Positions 24,715 to 34,845 of a DNA stretch of 64,000 bases are shown piece by piece (the stretch's first letter is position 1; each line of letters opens with the position of its first letter). The notes under the pieces are model-generated. The model made no database searches. It had not been told where the DNA came from and saw only the letters and a program-made list of their open reading frames with translations. A program made the translations under genes and the position numbers. Origin of the DNA: Linanthus parryae (lineage: Eukaryota; Streptophyta; Magnoliopsida; Ericales; Polemoniaceae); NCBI GenBank assembly GCA_023055425.1, contig JALGPY010000006.1, positions 88,695,935 through 88,759,934 on the forward strand, read 5' to 3'.

Positions 24715-26319
24715 TGATAACGCCCAATTAGGGGTTATCTTTTAGCCTGATTTCACGAGTATTTGTGCCAAAATTAGCGGTTTTTGCCGGAAAATGCCTT
24801 AGAATGCCCCGGGAATCTAGAACGAGACGTTTATTCATACTTGCTGGATTTCTGCTTATTTCTGCTCATTTCTTGCTATATTTGGATATGATCGCGGGTA
24901 TTCGTTTGTGTTGCCTTTTCAGGAACAGGTTCAGGAGGTGCATCGGGAAGCGTGCCGAGACCCAGCCGGGACCGTCTCGGGAAACGTGCACAAGACCGGG
25001 ACACGACGGAAACACGGAAGAGCAGAAGAGCACCGAAGAGGCAAGCCGGGAGCATCAGGAAGAAGAGTGGGACCCAGGGGACCAGTCCTGGCCCACCAGA
25101 GGACCAAGTGGGCCCCACATACCCCACGGGCTGCGTATATACGCAGGCCCTGCGTATATACGCAGCACCTGCGTATATACGCAGGCAGAGGGGATGTGGG
25201 GGGAGCTTGGTTGGGCCCTGGTTGCGTATATACGCAGCCCCTGCGTATATACGCAGCCAGTTTGACTTTTTGACAAAGACGGTGGACCGATGGCATATTC
25301 CGTAATTTCGAGCACGAGCGTTTTCAGGAAACAGCACTATTTAAAGACTCGTCCAGACTCGTTTTGAGGATACACGGAGACACAGCACAATTCACAGCAC
25401 ACCCGAAGGCCAAGTCAGAGCATTCACGGAGAGCACGAAAGCGCGATTCGAGATTCGAAGACTTAGTTTGATTTCGTTCTCTCTCTTTATATTCAGAAAC
25501 TGCGTTTTGTACTATGTCTAGTCGTAGCTAAAACTTTTCACCTAGGTTCTCGGTGAACCTAGGGTTTCGTACTCAGATTTTATGATTACTACGTTTATGG
25601 ATTCATGATGATTGTCTTAATTCAGCAAGTTGTATCTGTTATTCCGGTTTTGATTATTATCGTATATGCATGATAGGATTGATCACCCAGGAGTGCTATA
25701 GACCCGAGCTTGTAGGTGAAAACGTCAAGTTAGGGTTAGGAAGAAAACCGGGATTTAGTACCTTACCCTGATAGACCGACCAGAGAAAGGGAGATAGGGC
25801 TAGCATTGAAAAACGTGAGACCAACTGTTAGAGAATTTGACCCGGGCCATTCGGACAGGTTAGAAACCCTAACAGAATTAGATCGAGACTGCAGACTTAG
25901 GCAGCTTAACAAGAATCCGAAAGTCTGCAGGATCGGGATTACGTGTGGAATCTGAAAAGTCACTGCACAACTGGTACGTTGCACAGATACCGAAACTGCT
26001 GAGTGTTTTCATAAACGAACGTAAAACTGAAATCTGTAGCAACCCTAGGGGATCCTGGAGCCTAGTCTTCATCTATTATCGTTACAACAAAATCAGCTTA
26101 TTTCAGAAAACGTCACAAAAATATTTACGTTTTTAATTTATGTTTTTAGTTTAGTCACTATAATCACAACCTACTCCTCCTGGTTACTACTCTTGGGAAA
26201 CCGAAACTGACAACTTGAGTAAACCCGAAACAGTCCTCGTGGGAACGATAATCCGAGTCTAATTGCACCCGGTACTACGAGATTCGTACACTTGCGATAG
26301 CACGTTAGTTTGCGCACCA
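24715..26319 (+). repeat. Athila-1 5' LTR
   Basis: Begins TGATAACGCCC and ends GCGCACCA, so it has TG...CA termini. It carries five copies of the palindrome TGCGTATATACGCA at 25132-25145, 25151-25164, 25170-25183, 25223-25236 and 25242-25255. The 3' LTR (36814-38418) is the same length and nearly identical. Confidence 0.93.
25132..25255. repeat. Cluster of five 14-bp perfect palindromes (5' LTR)
   Basis: TGCGTATATACGCA occurs three times at 19-bp steps (25132, 25151, 25170), then twice more at a 19-bp step (25223, 25242) after a 39-bp G-rich spacer. Each unit equals its own reverse complement. The flanks are mostly C before and G after (CTGCG...CGCAG), extending many copies to 16 bp. Because the array reads the same on both strands, all six frames give short CVYTQ/LRIYA/AYIR peptides. 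Confidence 0.95.
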
Positions 26320-26325
26320 AGTTTT

Positions 26326-26342
26326 TGGCGCCGTTGCCGGGG
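26326..26342 (+). promoter_or_regulatory. Athila-1 primer-binding site, tRNA-Asp
   Basis: TGGCGCCGTTGCCGGGG is complementary to the 3' end of plant tRNA-Asp(GUC) including CCA. It begins six bases after the 5' LTR. This is where minus-strand DNA synthesis would start. Confidence 0.9.
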
Positions 26343-26461
26343 ACTTTTAGGGTCTATTTAGTAGTCAGGATTAGTTTTCTGAGTTTTTATTTACTTTCAG
26401 TTTTGTTATTTTTCTTTTTATCTCACTGCGTTTTCGAATCTGCGTTTTCAGGACTGTTTAG

Positions 26462-29400
26462 TTGATGCCCAGATTGCCTCGCGATTTGGTGACACCACTC
26501 GACAACCCGGAAAAGCTGTATACCGAACAGAACCGCAGAAACCGAGAAAGCAGGGTGGCAACCAACGAGAGAGATCCACCCGAGAACACCGCAGCCGGTG
26601 GTCAGGAACGAGAGACACGTACCCCAGCCCAGATGGCGAGGTACATTGAGGAGCTTGTCACAGCAGGACTTGCTGCCCGAAGCAATCAGAGAACATATAA
26701 CCGATCTGGGAAGGCGTTGGTGGAAAATTTCGAGGTCCCCACCGGGGGGCATGAGCGAGCCATTGTGGTGCCCGAGATCACCGCAGAGCACTTTGACATC
26801 AAACCATCCACCATCCAGACGGTCCAAACTCTCTGCCCGTTTCATGGCAGGGCCGACGAAGACCCGAACGATTTCATCGGGAAATTCGAAGATTACTGCA
26901 ACAAGGTCAGATACAAGGGGGTAGAAGCAGAGGCACTCATGTTGATCTTATTTCCGTACTGTCTTTATGGAGTAGCCAAGGACTGGCTCGAATCCCGACC
27001 ACCCCGATCCATCACCACATGGGAGGAGTGTGTCGCAGATTTTCTGGCGAAGTTCTATCCCGCCTCCCGAGTCATACAGTTATAGAGTGAAATACTGTCA
27101 TTCAGACAGAAGATGGGGGAGACGGTAGTGGACGCATGGGACAGGCTCATGAGATTGGTCAAATGGTGCCCGAACCACGGTTTTGGAGACGCAAAAATCC
27201 TGCAGGTTTTCTACCATGCCCTAGACAGGGAGAACGCCGACAGGATTGACAGAGAGGCCGGGGGTAACTTCTTGTATCACGTGGACAAAGAATGTGCGTA
27301 TGACCTGATGAAGCAGTTGGCCAAGCAGGACACCCGACTGTTTGACGATCGCAGGATGGCGGCCAGAGCCGAACCTGCAGAGGATGACCGGATAGACAAC
27401 CTGGCCAAGATCGTTCACGACTTGGTCAAGAAAGTCTACTCGGACAAGAAGACTGTTGCAGCAGTCGAGGAACCGGATCTGGACACAGCCATTGAGGAGC
27501 TAAGGACTGAAGATACCAACTACGTACAGCAGCAGTGGGACCCGAGCCGGTACCGACCGGGCACGAGAGACCATCCCGGGTTTCGGTACGGAAACCCGAA
27601 CGCAGCAGTTTATGCACCGGGATTCCAGCACAGGCCAGCAGCTCAGCAGGCTGCCCCGGCCCAGCAGGCTCAGACAGTCCCGTCAGCACAGCAGTACGAC
27701 GCTCAGATGAAAGAAATCAAGTCCATGTTCCAGACTATGGAGTCCCGGTTCAAGCACATGGACACCTTGACGGCAGATATGCAGACAACCAAAACGTCAC
27801 TGCGCGCTTTGGAAGTACAGGTGGGGCAGTTAGCACAGCAGCTAACGGAGAGACAGCCAGGAAACCTACCCTCGAACACAGTGAACAATCCACGGGCTCA
27901 GATCAATGCTATCTCCACTCGGAGTGGATTGGCACTGCAGGATCCACCGTATCCCAGCCACGCACGTGCAGAAAATTCGAAAGAAGTGGAACGCAACTTG
28001 TCGGGCCAGGATAACAGCACAATCGATCGCCCCCAGCCGAAGGGCTCGGTTGAGCAGGATGCAGTGCAGAACGAGACAGGTGCAGAAACTGTACCCGTCT
28101 CCAAGGAGGTCCCGTACCCCTTGCGAACACGAAAGAGGGATGACAGCAAGGACTACGCCAGGTTTCTCGAGATGTTCAAGCAGCTGCAGATTAACATACC
28201 TTTTGCTGAGGCTTTGGCTAAGATGCCCACTTACGCCAAATTCCTCAAGGACATCTTGTATGGGAGGAGGCGAATGAGCGATTTCGAGACCATAAACCTG
28301 ACGGCAGAAGTGAGCAATTGTGTGAAGAATGGGCTACCGAGGAAGAGAAAGGATCCTGGCAGTTTCGTCATACCGGTCACCCTAGGTAACGCTTACACAG
28401 GAAAGGCTCTGTGTGACCTAGGGGCCAGCATCAACCTGATGCCATTAACGATTTTCAAAAGTTTGAAAGTCGGTGAACCCCGACCCACCAGAATCATGCT
28501 GCAGATGGCAGACAGGTCCGTAAAACAGGCCTACGGGGTTATCGAGGACATTCTGGTCAAGGTCGGCGAGCTTATTTTTCCGGCAGATTTCGTCATCCTG
28601 GACATGGAGGCAGGGGAGGTACCGCTCATACTTGGCAGGCCGTTTTTGGCCACGGGCGAAGCAATGATAAACTGCAAGAGCGGGGAGCTGACCATGCAGA
28701 TTAACGAGGAAAAAGTCAAATTCAACGTTTTCAAAAATCTGCAACTGCCAAACTACTACGACCACGAGGACATCTTTGCTATCGATGTTGTGGACGAAGG
28801 CTGGGAAAACGAGGAGATGGACCAACTGTGGGAAGAGATTGACAGCATGTACGGGGAAGAAAAGGAAAAGACTCGGTGCGAGCACGCCATGAGAGCCGAA
28901 GACTGGACCACTTTGCACCGGGACGAAGACGGCGGGCAAAAGATGATTCTGGTCCCGTCACTCAAGGAGCCACCCGCACTGGAGCTGAAACCGCTCCCGA
29001 GCCATCTCAGGTATGCGTACATTGGTGAAAATAGTACTCTGCCCGTAATTGTTTCGTCTCGTTTATCTCAGGAACAGGAGCAGAAACTGCTGGAAGTATT
29101 GCGAGAGCATAAGGAGGCAATCGCCTGGACGATTGCAGATATCAAGGGGATCAGCCCCGCCTACTGCATGCACAAGATCCGCATTGAAGAAGGCAAGAAA
29201 CCGGTGATTCAGCCCCAGCGGAGACTGAACCCGAACATGAAGGACGTTGTGCGGAAAGAGGTCATGAAGTGGCTGGAAGCGGGAATCATCTACCCCATAT
29301 CGGACAGCACTTGGATCAGCCCGGTTCAGTGCGTGCCCAAAAAGGGGGGTATTACGGTGGTGCAGAATAACGATCAGGAGCAGATTGCGCAGCGCACCGT

Positions 29401-31834
29401 TACGGGCTGGCGGATCTGCATGGACTATCGGAGGCTAAACGATGCAACATTGAAGGACCACTTCCCGCTGCCATTCATGGACCAGATGCTGGACCGGCTC
29501 GCCCATCATGCCTACTACTGTTTTCTGGACGGGTATTCCGGGTACAACCAGATTTGCATAGCCCCGGAGGATCAGGAAAAGACGACGTTTACCTGCCCGT
29601 ACGGTACGTTCGCGTTTCGGCGCATGCCGTTCGGGCTGTGTAACGCCCCTGCCACGTTTCAGAGATGTATGATGGCAATTTTTTCCGACATGATCGAGAA
29701 AAATCTGGAGGTGTTCATGGACGACTTTTCACTCTTCGGGGACAGTTTCGATGACTGCCTGTTCCATTTGGGCCAGGTTCTGATCCGATGCAAGAAGGCA
29801 AATTTGGTGCTAAATTGGGAAAAGTGTCACTTTATGGTCACCGAGGGGATTGTGCTGGGTCACAGAATTTCCAGCAAGGGACTCGAGGTGGACAGGGCTA
29901 AGATCGAGGTGATAAAGCAGCTTCCATACCCGACGAACGTAAAGGCGATCAAAAGTTTTCTGGGACATGCAGGATTTTACCGAAGATTCATCAAGGACTT
30001 TTCCAAGATCACAAAGCCACTTTGCGCGTTACTCGGAAAAGACGTACCCTTTGATTTCGATGCAGCATGTCGGCAAGCTTTTGACCACTTGAAAGAGAAG
30101 CTGACCACAGCCCCAGTTATAACCACACCAGATTGGTCACTCCCGTTTGAGCTGATGTGTGACGCCAGCGACTATGCAGTCGGGGCAGTTCTGGGACAGC
30201 GGAAGGATAAGGTATGCCATGTTATTTATTATGCGAGCCGGGTACTCAACGATGCCCAGCTCAACTATGGCACGACAGAAAAGGAACTGCTGGCCGTGGT
30301 ATATGCACTGGACAAATTCAGGCCCTATTTGGTCGGGTCAAAAGTTATCGTTTTTACCGACCATAGTGCTCTGAAATACCTGCTGGACAAGAAGGACGCA
30401 AAACCGAGACTGTTGAGGTGGGTACTACTGATGCAGGAATTCGATGTGGAAATCCGGGACAAGAAGGGTGTTGAGAACGTGGTAGCGGATCACCTATCCA
30501 GACTTGAGAACGTGAAGGTGGACCCGGTACCGATCAAGGAAAACTTCCCGGACGAACACATCATGGCAGTCAAGATCGGGAGACCATGGTACTATGCCAT
30601 AGCCAACTACTTGGTAACTGGCACGCTTCCCGAGGATCTCACCCCGTCGCAGCGGAAAAAGTTCATTGCCGAGAGTCGACAGTATTTCTGGGACGACCCG
30701 TACTTGTTCAAACAGGGGGCCGACAACATCCTGAGAAGGTGTATCCCGACCCACGAGGCCTGGAACGTGATCCGACACTGCCACTCATCACAGTGTGGGG
30801 GTCATTTTGGGGGAACGCGAACAGCGCATAAAATACTGCAGTCCGGTTTTTTTTGGCCGACAATCTTCAAAGACTGTCACGACTATGTGCAGGGATGCGA
30901 TAGGTGCCAGAGGACAGGAAACACGTCGCACCGGGACGAGATGCCGATGACCGTGTGGCAGGAGGTAGAGCCATTTGATGTATGGGGGATTGACTTCATG
31001 GGTCCGTTCCCGTCTTCGATGGGGAATCTTTACATTCTGCTGGCAGTGGATTATGTGACAAAGTGGATCGAGGCGATCGCGTGTCAGAAAAACGATGCAG
31101 CTACCGTTGAGCGTTTTCTGAAACGCAACGTTTTCACTCGTTTCGGGACTCCCAGGGCAATGATCAGCGATGAGGGCTCTCACTTCATCAATCGAGTTTT
31201 TGCGAAAGTTCTGAAACAGTACGGCGTGTCAGTTCATAAAGTCTCGTTACCTTACCATCCGCAGACGAACGGGCAAGCCGAGGTGTCGAATCGAGAGATC
31301 AAGAGCATACTCGAGAAAACAGTGAATCTCGGCCGAAAGGATTGGTCAGTCAGACTAGACGATGCGCTTTGGGCCTACAGGACAGCTTTCAAAACACCGC
31401 TGGGAATGTCACCATACCAGCTCGTTTTTGGGAAAGCGTGCCACTTACCGGTGGAACTGGAGCATAAGGCGTATTGGGCCATCAAACTGCTGAACTTGGA
31501 CCAGAACCTAGCAGGGGATAAGAGGAAGATGGCACTGCTGGAATTGGAGGAATTCCGCAGAACGACTTTCGAGAGCGCCAAAATTTACAAAGAGAAGACA
31601 AAGAAGTGGCATGATCACCGTATCACGCCAAAGCAGTTTAACGAAGGCGACAAAGTGCTTCTCTACAATACCCGGATGCGGTTCTTTCCGGGGAAGCTGA
31701 GGTCTCGTTGGTCGGGACCGTTCATCATCAAGCAGATTTTTGCCTGGGGGGCATTCGAGCTGGAAAATCCAAAAGACAACTCCAGTTTCAGGGTGAACGG
31801 GAACCGGATCAAGCCGTATCTCGAGACCGCTTAA
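26462..31834 (+). CDS. Athila-1 gag-pol, one in-frame TAG in gag
   Basis: Polyprotein of a Ty3/gypsy element, one frame of 1791 codons broken only by TAG at 27083-27085 (codon 208), inside the capsid-like domain. Gag runs from residue 1 to past the stop ([20 protein letters not shown] before, ESVV-like [14 protein letters not shown] after). Aspartic protease: [11 protein letters not shown] near 28415. Reverse transcriptase: about 29150-29900, with catalytic FMDD at 29714-29725. RNase H: about 30140-30500, with CDASDYAVG. Integrase: HHCC finger about 30779-30910, then a DDE core with [15 protein letters not shown] and [10 protein letters not shown]. All catalytic residues I can recognise are present. 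The long frame from 27113 alone is 1573 residues. The stop could be a nonsense mutation or a read-through codon. Confidence 0.92.
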
Positions 31835-31867
31835 GTCGTCAAAATAGACCCGGTCTATTTTGATGAC
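31835..31867 (+). promoter_or_regulatory. 16-bp hairpin directly after the pol stop
   Basis: The first base after TAA starts a near-perfect inverted repeat. The left arm is GTCGTCAAAATAGACC (31835-31850), there is a one-base loop, and the right arm is GGTCTATTTTGATGAC (31852-31867), with one mismatch. In RNA it would form a stable stem right behind the terminating ribosome. Its role is unknown. Confidence 0.8.
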
Positions 31868-31883
31868 CCGTGAGAGGTAACAA

Positions 31884-31933
31884 GGTCGGGCCGTCGACCG
31901 TAAATCACAAGGCGCTGTTTGGGAGGCAACCCA
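31884..31933 (+). promoter_or_regulatory. Conserved block A with GGGAGGCAACCC stem-loop (Athila-1)
   Basis: The block starts GGTCGGGCCGTCGACC, runs through ACAAGGCGCT and ends TTTGGGAGGCAACCCAAA. Both the GGTCG...CGACC and the GGG...CCC portions can pair with themselves. A closely similar block stands at 47995-48045 in Athila-2, which lacks pol, so the block is kept independently of the coding region. Confidence 0.8.
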
Positions 31934-32104
31934 AAATTTATCGTTTATTTATTTAGTCTTATTAGTTATTACGTTAGTATTTCAGTTCTGAATTTTCGAG
32001 AGAGGTGAGATGAGCGGGTTTTTAACGTTGAAATTGAAAGTGTGCAGAAACAGAATCATCCAAAACAGCCAAGATCAGGAAAGCAGGGGGAGAGAGAGAC
32101 TTTG

Positions 32105-32135
<31 letters not shown>

Positions 32136-33009
32136 AAAATTCCAGTTTTGCCCTCGGGCTGCGTATATACGCAGCCCCTGCGTATATACGCAACCCGTGG
32201 GCAAAATTGGGAATTTTTGGTTTTTTTTTTTGGTTGTTTTCTGGTTGGGTATATACGCAGTACTGCGTATATACGTAAACAGGAAGAAAAAGAAAAAAAA
32301 AAAATTGAAAATTTTTCAAACCCCAGGGGTATTTTGGTCATTTTGACCTTTTGAGGGTTTAAATGAGAGAGGGGGCCGGCCACACCATTGTTGGCACCTC
32401 TCTTTCTCTCTCTACCTCCATTTGCTCTCACTTGAAGAACACACATTTTGACTCGGACCTACAAATCAAATTCCGGGCACATTTCTGGAATCCTCTCGTC
32501 GCAAGGAGCAAGATTCATCCATCCAAATCCAGAAACAAGTGAAAATCGAGAGAAAAAGTTTCATCAAAAAGTGAGGTGTTCTTGAAGAAAAGTGCAGATT
32601 CGGAGGTGTTAGAGCAAGAACTTGCAAAATCCGTAGAAGGGAACGTGAACGAGGAGATCGAGGGCTTCGATTTGGTGGGCTCGGAATTCAATTCCGGGCA
32701 GTTGACTTTTCCGGCGACTTTTCCGGCGACCACCGGCGGTTTTCCGGCGACTTTCCGGGCAGAATCTCCGGTCTTCACCCCTGTTTAGGGAAGGTCGAAA
32801 TTCTCATCCCTCGCTTTATTTTCCGTTTTGGCACGGCCCGTAGCCGGGCCCGTTATTTTTCGGTAATTTTGCATTTGGAGCGGCACTTGCCGTGTGGACC
32901 TCTGGTAGATCTTAGGTGGACTACCTATTGCGACACACTATTTTTTGTGCACGTTTCACGTTTTGCTCTATTTCCCGAGTCGACACGTTTTTCGAGAAAT
33001 TAGGCTGTT
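31934..33009 (+). other. Athila-1 region between pol and the second ORF
   Basis: Non-coding leader to the second ORF. It contains a run of about 27 A (32103-32131) and two perfect palindromes at 32160-32173 and 32179-32192. Two one-mismatch copies follow at 32246-32259 (TGGGTATATACGCA) and 32264-32277 (TGCGTATATACGTA), again 18-19 bp apart. A short ORF at 32576-32788 (70 aa) includes a small tandem repeat of the word TTTTCCGGCGAC and could be an upstream ORF. Confidence 0.7.
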
Positions 33010-34845
33010 ATGGAGTTTCATGTGCCCCTCTTAGACCACAACCGTGATGACATCCCTACGGACTATGAGCCGGAAGAGCTCACCCCTTTGCTATTTGACA
33101 GTTTTAGGTTCGTTAGCCATCAAGCCCAATTTTACTTTATGACGGCGACCAAACTGACTCATAGCATTCCCGTAGACTACAAGTTTGAGGTCGACCGTAC
33201 TTACATGCCGCCAGAGATGGCTGACTATGCGAGTCGACAGGACATTTTCGGGACGTCCCTAGCGGGGTTCCCGGACTTGTCCGATACTGACTTAGTGCGT
33301 GAGTTCTACGCGAACCTCATGTGCAGGGGGGAGGGGGAAGCCAATGGGGATGTCCGTTGGGTCTATATGAGGCGTACGTTTATTTTGCTCACGGCGGATA
33401 CCATCCGCCAAGCGTATCAGATTCCGATGCGCCACATCTCGTGCTCATATGCCGAGTGTGCTGACTACCCGCCGAGTGATGCTGAGCTGTTGCGGGTTGT
33501 GACCGGGGGGCACCCGGGGGCCCATTTCGAGAGAGAGGGACCGGGCGAGATAGGCAAGAAATTGCATTCTCGTTTTGTTACCGGCCCGCCACGGTGGTGG
33601 GCCGTGTGGGTAGTGAACAGGGTTGTAGGTATTAAACACTTCACCTACCTTGACTTTGAGTATGTACTCTTAGTCTATTGCCTTGTGCTGGGACGAGACG
33701 TGGACATTCCTCGTCGTATTTGGGTGTATATGATGGAGCGGAACTGCACCGGTAGCAAGAAGGGATTGGGGTACGCCAACCTCATTGCCAAACTTGCACG
33801 GGAGTACGAGGTTCCGATGCCAGATTTACAGGGTGACTTAGCGCCTCCTTTGCTCCGGCCTTATAGGAAGATTATTAGTCGTCACCCGGGCCCGCCACCT
33901 CCAGTTGTTGATCTCGATGACGATGATGACTTTATGGAGGAGGACCCAGCACCTGCCCCTGCCCCTGCCCCTAGGAGGCGATCGACTCAGGAGCGACCAG
34001 TCAGTCGCCAGGCATCGGCCGGACTCCGGCGATGCCGTACTTCTCGAGAGAGCGAGCGCCCCGAGTCGAGTAGGCAGGGGACTGAGAGGAATGCCCAGCC
34101 TCAGCCTGCCCATGAGAGAGAGAGCCCGGCCCCACGGGCTAACCCGGCCCCACGAGCTAGACCGGCCCCGCCCCGTAGACTGCCCCGAGTGGATGAGAGA
34201 TTTGAGGGCTGTCGGGGTGGACGCAAGTCCATTGGAGAGAAGGTGTTAGAGGGAGTGGGCAAGATCTGGAGAGCGGTGACGCATGTCCGCCGGACTCAGC
34301 GGAAGGTCACCAAGGATACCCAGGCTGCCCTTGCGAGTATTCGAGAGGAGCAGCGGGATGCGGCTCGGCACGCAGGCCGAGACCCGCCACTCCCGCTGTA
34401 TTTTCCACCCACCTACTCCAGTAGCTTTACCGAGGGATGGTCGGATGACGGGGACTCTAGCGAGTACACGTCTGCTCCGCCACCCCCGACCCAGCCACCG
34501 CCACCGACTCAGCCATCACCGCCACCTGCCAGACAGGAGAGACGGCAGCCTGGGACACGATCCCGGCAGCCTACGGGTCGTCCGGCTGGGACCCGTACCC
34601 GACAGACTGGGACCCGTACCCAGCAGACTGGGGCCCGTTCTCACCAGCAGTCCAGTGGCAGGACGACTTTGCGGTCCCAGCCACCTAGCAGTTGGACTGG
34701 GTCCGAGTCGCAGTCCTCGGATTACCGGCCCCGTACACGGGCTCGCCAGCCGGTATTTAGGACTGATTCAGAGAGCAGCTCACCGGGTAGCATTTCCGGT
34801 ACGTCCGAGACCGGGTCCGACCCGACATTTTTTCCGGACGAGTGA
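33010..34845 (+). CDS. Athila-1 second ORF (env position), 611 aa
   Basis: An uninterrupted ORF downstream of pol, where Athila-type elements carry an extra gene. Residues 1-290 are globular and resemble the plant transposon protein domain seen in Athila-type ORFs (DLVREFYANLMCR, WVYMRRTFILLTADTIRQAY, HFTYLDFEYVLLVYCLVLGR). Around residue 300 is an acidic run (DLDDDDDFMEEDP), then an APAPAPAP repeat, an Arg/Ser/Pro-rich tail, and short GTRTRQT-type repeats. I see no convincing signal peptide or transmembrane anchor, so calling it an envelope is not supported. Its function is unknown. The start ATG is the first in the frame and no in-frame stop interrupts the ORF. Confidence 0.8.
   Translation: MEFHVPLLDHNRDDIPTDYEPEELTPLLFDSFRFVSHQAQFYFMTATKLTHSIPVDYKFEVDRTYMPPEMADYASRQDIFGTSLAGFPDLSDTDLVREFYANLMCRGEGEANGDVRWVYMRRTFILLTADTIRQAYQIPMRHISCSYAECADYPPSDAELLRVVTGGHPGAHFEREGPGEIGKKLHSRFVTGPPRWWAVWVVNRVVGIKHFTYLDFEYVLLVYCLVLGRDVDIPRRIWVYMMERNCTGSKKGLGYANLIAKLAREYEVPMPDLQGDLAPPLLRPYRKIISRHPGPPPPVVDLDDDDDFMEEDPAPAPAPAPRRRSTQERPVSRQASAGLRRCRTSRESERPESSRQGTERNAQPQPAHERESPAPRANPAPRARPAPPRRLPRVDERFEGCRGGRKSIGEKVLEGVGKIWRAVTHVRRTQRKVTKDTQAALASIREEQRDAARHAGRDPPLPLYFPPTYSSSFTEGWSDDGDSSEYTSAPPPPTQPPPPTQPSPPPARQERRQPGTRSRQPTGRPAGTRTRQTGTRTQQTGARSHQQSSGRTTLRSQPPSSWTGSESQSSDYRPRTRARQPVFRTDSESSSPGSISGTSETGSDPTFFPDE

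Noticed and set aside
24257..24727. ORF starting with an ATG at 24727
   Set aside because: The start lies inside the Athila-1 LTR. The true ORF1 start is at 38523 on the far side of the insertion.
25132..25255. CRISPR-like array of short repeats with regular spacing
   Set aside because: Repeats are 14 bp with spacers of about 5 bp, lie inside a plant retrotransposon LTR, and have no cas genes.
24765..25337. Overlapping ORFs of 86-166 aa on both strands around the palindromes (and the copies at 36864-37436)
   Set aside because: They share CVYTQ/LRIYA/AYIR peptides only because the palindrome reads alike on both strands. There is no codon logic or family match, and the region is an LTR.
33010..34845. 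Calling the second Athila ORF an envelope gene
   Set aside because: Position alone supports it; no signal peptide, cleavage site or transmembrane anchor is visible.
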